DNA of 59,387 nucleotides, from assembly GCA_016861025.1 (NCBI GenBank), contig BOKO01000032.1, positions 1 to 59,387 of the forward strand. Direction: 5' to 3'. Under the pieces are notes generated by a model. That model did no database searches and was not told the DNA's origin. It worked only from the letters and a program-made list of their open reading frames with translations. Shown piece after piece: positions 23,761-32,667 of the stretch (its first letter is position 1; every line of letters begins with the position of its first letter). Origin of the DNA: Chloroflexota bacterium. GTDB lineage: Bacteria > Chloroflexota > Anaerolineae > Caldilineales > Caldilineaceae. Made by a program: the position numbers and the translations under genes.

Positions 23761-24783
23761 TCATTCACGCAGGCGTGGATCCAGCGCATCACGCAGACCG
23801 TCGCCCAGGAAGTTGAAGGAAAGCACAACCAGTGCAACACAGATTGCCGGCGCCAGCAATAGCCAGGGCTGATTATTGATCGCTGCCTGACCTTCGAGCA
23901 ATAGCGACCCCCAACTGGTGATAAAAATGTCGTTCGGGTCAGTCGACGGGCGCAGACCCAGGCCAAGGTAGCCCAGGATCGCTTCGGTGATAATAGCGCC
24001 GGGGATCAGGAAAGCCATCGCCACGATAATCACGCCGAGCGAGTTGGGCAGAATGTGCCGCAGCATGATGCGGCGGTGTGGCGAGCCGACCGCCTGCGAC
24101 GCTAGCACGAAGTCGCGCTCCTTGAGCGCTAACACCTGTCCGCGCACCAGGCGCGCCATGCCCACCCAGTTGACCAGCGCCAACGCCACGAAGAGCAAGA
24201 ACAACCCGTTCAAGAACTGACCGATGGCAGTGTTGCGCAGTGCCGTCATCACGATGATAAAGAACAACAGGTCGGGAAAAGCGTAGACAATATCGGTGAT
24301 GCGCATGAGCAGGTTGTCGATGGCGCCGCCGCGATAGCCAGCCGTCAACCCAATCGTAACGCCGACGATCACGATGATGATTGTGGGAATAAAGCCGACG
24401 ACCATCGAAACGCGCGCGCCGTAGATCACGCGACTCAACACGTCGCGCCCCAGGTTATCGGTGCCGAGCGGGAATTCCGGCGTGCCTGCCTTGCCTGTCG
24501 CCGACTTCTCCACCCACATTGGCGGCAGGAAGCCCTGTCCGCTGTGAATCTGCAGCGGATTGTGGGGCGCCAGCGAGGAAGCGAAGATCGCCACAAAGAC
24601 AAAGAAGAGAATAATAATTGCGCCAAGCACGGCAGCCTTGTTGCGGATCAGACGCGACCAGGCATCGCGCCAAAGCGAGCGCGGCGGACGCGTCAGCGTC
24701 TGCGCAAGATCGCCAGGCGCGGCGGACGGTGGCTTGGGCGTTGGTTTTCCTGTGGTTGAATGGGTTTGTGCAACGGTCGTCAT
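23761..24783 (-). CDS. ABC transporter permease, OppC/DppC type (second unit)
   Basis: 340 residues with a 40-residue polar N-terminus, first helix AVLGAIIILFFVFVAIFASS, the FPLGTDNLGRDVLSRVIYGA box, and the EAA-like loop VLASQAVGSPHRRIMLRHIL. Ends in GDGLRDALDPRLRE. It starts 8 bases after the stop of the B-type permease, so the two are translationally close. 23640-23760 downstream shows no gene. Confidence 0.93.
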   Translation of the reverse strand: MTTVAQTHSTTGKPTPKPPSAAPGDLAQTLTRPPRSLWRDAWSRLIRNKAAVLGAIIILFFVFVAIFASSLAPHNPLQIHSGQGFLPPMWVEKSATGKAGTPEFPLGTDNLGRDVLSRVIYGARVSMVVGFIPTIIIVIVGVTIGLTAGYRGGAIDNLLMRITDIVYAFPDLLFFIIVMTALRNTAIGQFLNGLFLLFVALALVNWVGMARLVRGQVLALKERDFVLASQAVGSPHRRIMLRHILPNSLGVIIVAMAFLIPGAIITEAILGYLGLGLRPSTDPNDIFITSWGSLLLEGQAAINNQPWLLLAPAICVALVVLSFNFLGDGLRDALDPRLRE

Positions 24784-24790
24784 GACGCCC

Positions 24791-25783
24791 TCAGTTCACC
24801 TTGATGCGCGGGTCAAGGAATCCATACATGATATCCACAGTGAGATTGGCAAGCACGATCAGCAGCGCATAGATCAGCGTCGTCCCCATGATCATGGAAT
24901 AGTCGCGGTTGCTGATTGCCAGCACATACTCGCGCCCGCTGCCGGGAAAACCGAACATCGACTCGATGATAAAGGAGCCAGTGACCAGACCTGCCAACGC
25001 TGGCCCCATGATCGTCATCACCGGGATCAGCGCGTTGCGCAGCATGTGGCGGGTGATGATGACGCGCCCGCCGAGACCCTTGGCGCGCGCTGTGCGAATG
25101 TAGTCCTGCCCCATCACTTCGAGCATCGAGGAGCGGGTCAGGCGCGTGATATAGGCAAAGGTGCCAAAGCCGAGCACGGTGGCAGGCACCAGCCAGGCAG
25201 CCGGGTTGCTCCAGTCGCGCTGGATGATCTTGAGAATGCCCAGTTGCCCCGCCAGAACAATGATGAGAAAAATTGCCAATACAAAACTGGGCACTGAGAT
25301 GCCGATCGTGGAGATAAACAGGGCAGAATAATCAAAAATCGTGTTGCGCTTCAACGCCGCCAGAATCCCCAACGGGATGCCAAAAATTGCAGCCATTGTC
25401 AACGCCAGCAGCCCAAGCCGCATCGAGTAACCAAATTTGCTGTCCCAGATCGGCTTGTTCTTTGGCGGTTCGAAGAGCACGTCCTGCACCATGCGTCCGC
25501 GCTGCCGGTAGGATGGCCCCAAATCACCCTGCACGGCGTTGCCGATGTAATTGAAGAACTGGCTGTCAAGGATATGTTCGCCTTCAAAGTTGAAGAAGAG
25601 CGGTTTGTCGAGCCCAAACTGGCGGTTGAGCATCTCCTGGGTTGAAGCATCGACCTGGCGTCGGTTCAGGTCGCGATCCCATGGGCCGCCGGGCGCCTGG
25701 TGCATCAACGTGAAGGTGATCAATGCCACCAACAGCATGACAGGAATGATCCACAGAACGCGGCGTATCAAATAGGTGGTCAT
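24791..25783 (-). CDS. ABC transporter permease, OppB/DppB type (second unit)
   Basis: 330 residues beginning MTTYLIRRVLWIIPVMLLVA. It has the six-helix OppB layout, the contact motif MLEVMGQDYIRTARAKGLGG and HMLRNALIPVMTIMGPALAG, and the end DIMYGFLDPRIKVN. The region after helix 1 is extended and polar (about 35-95). It follows a 13-bp hairpin (25808-25838) that separates it from the binding-protein gene. Confidence 0.93.
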   Translation of the reverse strand: MTTYLIRRVLWIIPVMLLVALITFTLMHQAPGGPWDRDLNRRQVDASTQEMLNRQFGLDKPLFFNFEGEHILDSQFFNYIGNAVQGDLGPSYRQRGRMVQDVLFEPPKNKPIWDSKFGYSMRLGLLALTMAAIFGIPLGILAALKRNTIFDYSALFISTIGISVPSFVLAIFLIIVLAGQLGILKIIQRDWSNPAAWLVPATVLGFGTFAYITRLTRSSMLEVMGQDYIRTARAKGLGGRVIITRHMLRNALIPVMTIMGPALAGLVTGSFIIESMFGFPGSGREYVLAISNRDYSMIMGTTLIYALLIVLANLTVDIMYGFLDPRIKVN

Positions 25784-25807
25784 ATGTTGAGGAAACAGAC
25801 GAAAGCG

Positions 25808-25838
25808 CCATCCTGGAAGCAGATCGCTTCCAGGATGG
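25808..25838 (-). terminator. Hairpin between binding-protein and permease genes (second unit)
   Basis: CCATCCTGGAAGC and GCTTCCAGGATGG form a 13-bp perfect stem with a 5-base loop. It has no T-run, so it more likely stabilises the upstream mRNA or partly terminates, raising binding-protein expression over permeases. Similar hairpins sit at 32622-32653 and 56753-56787 in the same position. Confidence 0.6.
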
Positions 25839-25865
25839 TTAAGCCATTACACGAACAACTGGCGG

Positions 25866-27599
25866 CTACCGGATCTGTGCAGCCGTGTCGATGTCGATTG
25901 TCCAGGGCGAGATGTCGCCGGGCCAACCTGCATCTTGCGGCGTCTTGACGATGCCGCTTACCCAGGGTTTGACCAGGTAGGCGTTCACATTGTTCCACAT
26001 GAATGCCACCGGCGCGCCATCGGTCAGGAGACGTTGGGCGTCAGCATACAACTGAGCGCGCTTCTCCGGGTCCAGTTCGGTGTCCGCCTGTTCGAGCAAG
26101 GCGTCCAACTCTGGGTTCGAGTAACCGATGCGTTCGCCAAAGGCGCCGGTGCGCCAGTAGACGCTCAGCCAGTTCTGTGGATCGGGGTAGTCCGCGCACC
26201 AGCCGAGGATGAACGTCTGCGGCGCAGTGTTGATGTCTTTGGTCAGCGCCGTGTAGGTGGTGGCCTCGACCGGATCGAGTTTCACATCGATGCCGAGCAC
26301 TTCCTTGAACTTCGCAGCCAGCCACTCGTTGCGCGTTCGGTTGCGCGGTGTATCGGAGAACGTCAGCGTGATCGGCGGCAGATTCTCGACACTGCCGTAG
26401 CTCGAATCAGCAATCGCCTGCAGCGCTGCCTCTGGATCGTAACCCCAGCGATTCTCTTCGGCGTCATACCCAGGGAAGCCCTTGGGGATCCAGGTTAGCG
26501 TCGGGCTGCCAAGCCCGCGCAATACATCCTGCACCCAGGCGTCGCGATCCAGCGCGTGGGCAAACGCTTCGCGCACTTTCTGGTCGGTGAACGGCTCCTT
26601 GAGCTGATGGAACATGACGGCAAAGGAGCACGAACCCGGGTAGATGTTGGCTTCCTGGCTCAGCACCGGATCAGCTTTGACAACTTCGAGGTCTTCGGCG
26701 GCAAGACCAATGATGTCAAATTCATTGTTCTTGTATGCCTCAAATGCAACCGCCGAATCGGTGATGAAGGCAAAATCGATGCTCACCACTGGCACCTGAC
26801 CCCAGTAATTGGGGTTCGGGGTGTAGAAGGCGCGCACACCCTGTTCCAGCGTATCCATGATGAAGGGGCCATTGCCGACATGGTTTGCGGCGTCGAGCCA
26901 CCAGTTTTCGCCCGCTGCCGTGATGAGTTCTTCCTTTGCCGGGAAGGTGACCCACAGCGACATGACGACATGGAAGTAAGGCGCCGGGCGCGACAGCGTA
27001 AGCGTCAAGGTGTTGCACTCGGCGTCATCGTAGCCGGTGCAGGCGCTGCCGTCGGCATGTGTGGCTTTGACGCTCTCCATCACCTGCGCCTTGGCTGCTT
27101 CACACGCCGCTGCATCGTCACCACAGCCACGCCATTCCGGCGCGCCCAGAATTTCGTCGGTGATCGAGGCGTATTCGCCCGCAGTGGCTGGGTCGATGTT
27201 GCGGCGGATCGAATAGGCGAAGCGCTCGGCGTTGAGCAGTGAGCCGTCGCTATATTTCAAGCCGTCGCGCAGCGTAAAGGTGAGCACAGTGGCGTCGTCG
27301 TTGTATGTCCACGACTCCGCCGCAGCCGGCACGGTGTCTAGCTCGGCGTCCTGACGGGTCAACCCTTCGTACGCCAGCTTCAACAAGGCGATCTCGTTGA
27401 CAAACGAACTTCGCTGCGGGTCAATCATATCGGGAAAAGTGCCCAGATTGATGCGCAGCACTTTCTCAGCGCTGACTGTTTCGCCACCTGCTCCTGCATC
27501 AGAAACCGTTGGGACTGCCGGCGTCGCACATCCAGACAGGACGATCACGGCGATAGCAAGCATTCCCAGCACGAAACGCAATTGCCTTTTGATCGACAT
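25866..27599 (-). CDS. Cluster-5 ABC substrate-binding lipoprotein (second unit)
   Basis: 577 residues from the ATG at 27599 (GAAAGGAG 7 bases upstream; a longer start at 27677 is less likely). Lipobox VLSGC. Order is normal: FTLRDGLKYSDGSLL in the N-lobe, GPFIMDTLEQGVRAFYTPNP in the middle, then CSFAVMFHQLKEPFTDQKVR EAFAHALDR at the start of the C-lobe, and PVAFMWNN near the end. The YSIRRNIDPATAGEYAS stretch is that of peptide/nickel-binding relatives. A 190-base gap with no gene separates it from the upstream ATPase stop at 27790; two copies of CAATTTCAGAAC lie there. Confidence 0.92.
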   Translation of the reverse strand: MSIKRQLRFVLGMLAIAVIVLSGCATPAVPTVSDAGAGGETVSAEKVLRINLGTFPDMIDPQRSSFVNEIALLKLAYEGLTRQDAELDTVPAAAESWTYNDDATVLTFTLRDGLKYSDGSLLNAERFAYSIRRNIDPATAGEYASITDEILGAPEWRGCGDDAAACEAAKAQVMESVKATHADGSACTGYDDAECNTLTLTLSRPAPYFHVVMSLWVTFPAKEELITAAGENWWLDAANHVGNGPFIMDTLEQGVRAFYTPNPNYWGQVPVVSIDFAFITDSAVAFEAYKNNEFDIIGLAAEDLEVVKADPVLSQEANIYPGSCSFAVMFHQLKEPFTDQKVREAFAHALDRDAWVQDVLRGLGSPTLTWIPKGFPGYDAEENRWGYDPEAALQAIADSSYGSVENLPPITLTFSDTPRNRTRNEWLAAKFKEVLGIDVKLDPVEATTYTALTKDINTAPQTFILGWCADYPDPQNWLSVYWRTGAFGERIGYSNPELDALLEQADTELDPEKRAQLYADAQRLLTDGAPVAFMWNNVNAYLVKPWVSGIVKTPQDAGWPGDISPWTIDIDTAAQIR

Positions 27600-27789
27600 C
27601 CTACGTCTCCTTTCAACTATGACAAAACAAAATGAAACGATAAGTAAATCACCGCTCGTTATCGGCAGCGCCGACAACTGAACAGATGATCTCGATTAGA
27701 TATGTGCTCCCCGGCGAGGATCGTCGAAGAAGCGCCAGTCTTCGGCAATTTCAGAACTTCGACAATTTCAGAACACTGACGGTGTATAT

Positions 27790-28806
27790 TTACGCCAGCG
27801 GCGTGGCGCGCCCCCCCTGCTCCACCAGATGACAAGCCACGAAATGCCCGGGACGCTTCTCCTCAAATTTCGGTTCTTCCTGCTTGCACACATCTTTGGC
27901 GATCGGGCAGCGCGGGTGAAAGCGGCAGCCCGATGGCGGGTTGAGCGGAGACGGCACCTCTCCCTTAAGTACAATGCGCTCGCGTTTGCGTCGAGGATCT
28001 GGCACCGGGATGGCGGACATCAACGCACGGGTGTACGGGTGCAGCGGCTCGCCAAACAGTTGCTCGCGCGTCGCCGTCTCCACCAGTTTGCCGAGATACA
28101 TCACGCCGACGCGATCGCTGATGTGTTCGACGACGCTCAGGTCGTGGGCGACGAACAGATAGGAGAAGCCGTACTCGCGTTGCAAATCTTTGAGCAGGTT
28201 GAGAATCTGCGACTGGATCGAGACATCGAGCGCAGAGACCGGTTCATCACAGACGATGAAGCGCGGGTTGAGCGCCAGCGCGCGCGCAATGCCGATGCGC
28301 TGCCGCTGCCCACCGGAGAATTCGTGTGGGTAGCGATGGGCGTGGTAGGGATTCAAGCCGACCTTCGCCAACATCTCTTGTACAATGGCGTTGCGCTGTC
28401 TGCGATCCTTCATGCCGTGAATCAATAGGCTCTCGGCGATGATGTCGCCGACCGGCATACGCGGGTCGAGCGAAGAGTAGGGGTCCTGAAAGACGATCTG
28501 CATGTTGCGACGCAACGCCTTTAGCTCATTGCTGCGTAAGTTGAAGACATCCTGCCCATCGAAAAACACCGATCCGCCATTCGCCGGGATCAGCCGCAGG
28601 ATCGAACGCGACACCGTTGTCTTGCCGCAGCCGGACTCACCCACCAGCCCGAAGGTCTCACCTTCTTTGACGGTGAAACTGACATCGTCCACCGCCTTCA
28701 CCCACGCCGAAACGCGCTGAAAGACGCCGGAGCGCACCGGGAAATAGGTTTTTAGATTTTGGACAACCAGCATGTCCTTTTTTTCAACATCGACCGTGAT
28801 AGCCAT
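27790..28806 (-). CDS. ABC transporter ATPase, OppF/DppF type (second unit)
   Basis: 338 residues. Walker A is GLVGESGCGKTTVSRS, the signature is EFSGGQRQRIGIARALAL, Walker B FIVCDEPVSALD, then the H-loop FVAHDLSVVEH. The C-terminal Opp domain carries CRFHPRCPIAKDVC and GHFVAC. Those four cysteines are the pattern for which an Fe-S cluster has been reported in a mycobacterial Dpp ATPase; whether one is bound here is unknown. It works as a heterodimer with the D-type ATPase at 29049 and powers the B/C permeases downstream. Confidence 0.93.
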   Translation of the reverse strand: MAITVDVEKKDMLVVQNLKTYFPVRSGVFQRVSAWVKAVDDVSFTVKEGETFGLVGESGCGKTTVSRSILRLIPANGGSVFFDGQDVFNLRSNELKALRRNMQIVFQDPYSSLDPRMPVGDIIAESLLIHGMKDRRQRNAIVQEMLAKVGLNPYHAHRYPHEFSGGQRQRIGIARALALNPRFIVCDEPVSALDVSIQSQILNLLKDLQREYGFSYLFVAHDLSVVEHISDRVGVMYLGKLVETATREQLFGEPLHPYTRALMSAIPVPDPRRKRERIVLKGEVPSPLNPPSGCRFHPRCPIAKDVCKQEEPKFEEKRPGHFVACHLVEQGGRATPLA

Positions 28807-28889
28807 GCGCTACTTCCTGACGCCAAATTGGCGCTTGATTGTAGAGGCGACGCCTGCATCTCTGCCACCTCGACCATAAAATAACCGTT

Positions 28890-29005
28890 GCTCAACCGGA
28901 CTTCATATGATTATGTCGTCAGCGGCTACAGCGGATTCGGATAGGAGCGGATTAGAGTTTTCGTCCGAGGAACCGAATCCGTTTTCGTCTGCATCCGTTG
29001 TAGCC
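28890..29005. repeat. Interspersed repeat with GGCTACAGCGGAT ends, copy 1
   Basis: From GCTCAACCGGACTT (28890) to the inverted end ATCCGTTGTAGCC (29005). The 82-base core from GGCTACAGCGG aligns along its whole length with the reverse complement of 59156-59237, and the CTCAACCGGACTT flank is shared too. The arms CAGCGGATTCGG and CCGAATCCG can pair. It lies between the two ATPase genes. Confidence 0.7.
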
Positions 29006-29048
29006 TTGTTTGTCACAACTATCCCAAATCTGGCCGAACCTTCACTGC

Positions 29049-30203
29049 TTACTTCGACCGTCGGTAGCTCTGATCCTCGATCTCGACTTCGCGGTCGGTG
29101 ACGCCAAGCTCAACTCTATCATCGCCCCAGACGCGCGGTTCGGTCAGCACCTCATCGCCGCCAAATTGCCAGGTCGCCTTGCCGACGCCAGCCCATTGCG
29201 CAGAAGTCTCTGGATCGCGCATGAAACAGCGCACCAGATGCCCGGGCTTTGTCTCGACTAGGCGCGGCTCGCGCTGCGTGCAGAGGTCGCGCACATAGGG
29301 GCAACGCGGGGCGAACTTGCATCCGGGCGGCAGGTCGATCAGGTTTGGCACCGAGCCGGGGATGACTGCCAGATGCTGCTGGACGACCCCCAGCACAGGA
29401 ATGGCGGCAAGCAAGCCTTCGGCGTAGGGGTGCAATTGCTCGTCGAACAGCGAGAACACGTCGGTGTATTCAACGATCTGCCCGGCGTACATCACGGCGA
29501 CCTTGTCGCACATCTCGGCGATCACACCCATGTCGTGCGTAATCAGCAGGATCGAGGCGCCGGTTTCCGCACGCAGATTTCGCATCAAGTCGAGAATCTG
29601 CGCCTGGATCGTCACGTCGAGCGCCGTAGTCGGTTCATCAGCAATCAACAGCTTGGGTTTAGTCGCCAGCGCCATCGCAATCATCACGCGCTGCGCCTGT
29701 CCGCCGGAAATTTCATGCGGGTAGGCCTTGGCGCGCTTTTCTGGGTCGGGAATGCCGACAATGCGGAGCATCTCGATCGCCTGACGATTGGCTTCTTCCT
29801 TGCTGATATTGGCGTGCGTCAGGATCGCCTCGGCGATCTGGCTGCCGATGCGAAAGACCGGATTAAGACAGCTTGTCGGCTGTTGAAAAATCATCGAAAT
29901 CTCATTGCCGCGGATTTCGAGCAGCCGCTTTTCGCCCAGTTTGGTCAGGTCTTCGTTGCCAAACCAGATTTCGCCTTCGACAATCTTGCCCGACGCCGGC
30001 AGCAGCCGCATGATCGAGAGCGAGGTGACGCTCTTGCCGCTGCCCGACTCACCGACCAGCCCCATCACCTGACCGGGCATGATCGAAAAATCGACGCCGT
30101 TGATCGCCTGGACGACGCCGTCTTCGGTGTAGAAGTAGGTTTTTAGCCCTTTCACCTCAAGCAGCGGTTTCTGGTTTGAGTTGGATCCGTTCGTATTTGC
30201 CAT
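29049..30203 (-). CDS. ABC transporter ATPase, OppD/DppD type (second unit)
   Basis: 384 residues. Walker A GLVGESGSGKSVTSLS; signature EISGGQAQRVMIAMALATKP (a GGQAQ variant of the usual GGMRQ); Walker B LLIADEPTTALD; then LITHDMGVIAEMCDKVAVMY. C-terminal cysteines in CKFAPRCPYVRDLC and GHLVRC. A further 50 residues after that domain (about 335-384) are extra, ending EIEDQSYRRSK. Partner of the ATPase at 27790; the 116-base repeat lies between the two genes. Confidence 0.93.
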   Translation of the reverse strand: MANTNGSNSNQKPLLEVKGLKTYFYTEDGVVQAINGVDFSIMPGQVMGLVGESGSGKSVTSLSIMRLLPASGKIVEGEIWFGNEDLTKLGEKRLLEIRGNEISMIFQQPTSCLNPVFRIGSQIAEAILTHANISKEEANRQAIEMLRIVGIPDPEKRAKAYPHEISGGQAQRVMIAMALATKPKLLIADEPTTALDVTIQAQILDLMRNLRAETGASILLITHDMGVIAEMCDKVAVMYAGQIVEYTDVFSLFDEQLHPYAEGLLAAIPVLGVVQQHLAVIPGSVPNLIDLPPGCKFAPRCPYVRDLCTQREPRLVETKPGHLVRCFMRDPETSAQWAGVGKATWQFGGDEVLTEPRVWGDDRVELGVTDREVEIEDQSYRRSK

Positions 30204-30218
30204 ACCGGTTATTTTGTC

Positions 30219-30317
30219 CTAACGTGCAAGTTCGATATTCAATTCTGCACAGCGCTGCCTGACATCTGGCTCTGGCGCCAATGTGATATAGTGCGGATCA
30301 AACCGTACCCACGTCAT
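30219..30317 (-). CDS. Short reading frame between permease and ATPase, unknown
   Basis: 32 residues (MTWVRFDPHYITLAPEPDVR, then QRCAELNIELAR). The composition looks protein-like but no family is recognised and no good ribosome site is present. It could be the remnant of a longer gene. Confidence 0.2.
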   Translation of the reverse strand: MTWVRFDPHYITLAPEPDVRQRCAELNIELAR

Positions 30318-30325
30318 TGCAACTT

Positions 30326-31327
<1,002 letters not shown>

Positions 31328-31339
31328 AGTGGCGCCTCG

Positions 31340-32527
31340 TTACGAATAGCGGATTCGCGGGTCGATGACCGCGTAGAGAATGTCGCCCAACAGTGTGGCG
31401 AAGACGGTGAGAATCGTCGTCACATAAATGAACGCCAGCGCAATGTTGTAGTCCGACCGATTGAGCGCGTCGAAATAGAGCCGCCCCATGCCGGGCCAGG
31501 CAAAGATCGTCTCGGTGACGATGGCGCCGGCAAAGAAGAGCGGAATCTGCAAGACGACGATAGTGACAAATGGGATCAGCGCGTTGCGCAGCGCGTGTTT
31601 GTTGATTACAACCCGTTCGACCAGCCCTTTGGCGCGCGCCGTGCGCACATAATCCTGGCGCAACACTTCGAGCATCGACGAACGCAGGAAACGACTCCAC
31701 GCCGCTACGCTGACGATGGTCAACACCCCGACAGGCATGAGCAGGTGTAGAAAGCGGTCGATCGGCGAACCTGGCTGCACCCGCGTCAGCCAGCTCGCCA
31801 CGTCGTAGGGACGCACCGCCTCGCGTAGACCGGGCGGCAGGGTTGGCCACCAGGGCCACACCTCCTGCACGCGACCGGCGAGCACGGTGAATATCAGGAT
31901 AAAGAGCAGACCAAAGAAAAAGGTCGGCATCGAAGAGCCGATAAATGCGGCAGTCGTAAATGTGTAGTCGAATCTTGAATATTGATGCACGGCGCTATAA
32001 ATGCCGAGCGGAATTGCGATCACCAGCGACAGCACAAGCGAAATCACCTGCAACTCCACCGTCGCCCAGATACGGCTGGTCAACAGATCCCACACCGGTC
32101 GCCCCGCCTGAACTACGGTCGATTGACCAAAATCGCCGAAGAGGATGCCTTTACTGCTACGAACTGGCGGGTGCAAACGCGGCATGTCGGAGAGATAGAC
32201 GTACTCATGACAGCCGCCGCCTTCCGCCGGGGTGGCCTCCAGATAACAGCCAAGCGGCACATTGGCAAACCACTCCTGGCCGTTGATCACGATCGGTCCG
32301 GTGGGCCAACCGACCAGCCAGCGCGTGTAACGGACGGGCCAATAGAGGTCAAGCTCGTACTGGGCGCGAATGCGCGCGCGCTCTTCCGGTGTGATGCGGC
32401 GTTGCTGTTGCTGCAAACCGGTCAGTGGGCCGCCTGGCGCAATGTTGAAGAGCAGGAACATAAAGATCGAGACGACGAAGACAACCAGCGCCATCTGAAA
32501 AAGGCGGCGAATAAGATATGCTGTCAT
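31340..32527 (-). CDS. ABC transporter permease, OppB/DppB type (first unit)
   Basis: 395 residues from the ATG at 32527 (MTAYLIRRLFQMALVVFVVS), chosen over the longer frame start at 32605 because that N-terminus fits the family; the ribosome site is weak. It is about 60-80 residues longer than ordinary OppB because of an extracytoplasmic insert (about 75-120: WFANVPLGCYLEATPAEGGG CHEYVYLSD) with two Cys. The contact motif is MLEVLRQDYVRTARAKGLVE, KHALRNALIPFVT. Two inverted repeats lie between it and the binding protein. Confidence 0.92.
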   Translation of the reverse strand: MTAYLIRRLFQMALVVFVVSIFMFLLFNIAPGGPLTGLQQQQRRITPEERARIRAQYELDLYWPVRYTRWLVGWPTGPIVINGQEWFANVPLGCYLEATPAEGGGCHEYVYLSDMPRLHPPVRSSKGILFGDFGQSTVVQAGRPVWDLLTSRIWATVELQVISLVLSLVIAIPLGIYSAVHQYSRFDYTFTTAAFIGSSMPTFFFGLLFILIFTVLAGRVQEVWPWWPTLPPGLREAVRPYDVASWLTRVQPGSPIDRFLHLLMPVGVLTIVSVAAWSRFLRSSMLEVLRQDYVRTARAKGLVERVVINKHALRNALIPFVTIVVLQIPLFFAGAIVTETIFAWPGMGRLYFDALNRSDYNIALAFIYVTTILTVFATLLGDILYAVIDPRIRYS

Positions 32528-32562
32528 GGGTTGACAATCCGTTTCTACTCTATATCCTACGC

Positions 32563-32599
32563 AAACGGGCGGGCCAGCGCGCAGCGAACCCGCCCGTTT
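32563..32599 (-). promoter_or_regulatory. GC-rich hairpin ahead of the first-unit OppB gene
   Basis: AAACGGGCGGG (32563-32573) pairs with CCCGCCCGTTT (32589-32599). Together with the palindrome at 32622-32653 it makes a tandem structured gap between binding-protein stop and permease start. Confidence 0.5.
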
Positions 32600-32621
32600 G
32601 GTCATCCAGGCAATGGTGGGG

Positions 32622-32653
32622 GAAACCAGGTTTCCCTAGGGAAACCTGGTTTC
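32622..32653. repeat. Perfect 32-bp palindrome between binding-protein and permease genes
   Basis: GAAACCAGGTTTCCCT is followed at once by AGGGAAACCTGGTTTC, its exact reverse complement. A near-identical arm (GAAGCCAGGTTTC / GAAACCTGGCTTC) occurs at 56753-56787 in the sugar transporter locus. Probably an mRNA end or stability structure spread as a repeat. Confidence 0.7.
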
Positions 32654-32667
32654 TTTGTTCCTTGCAT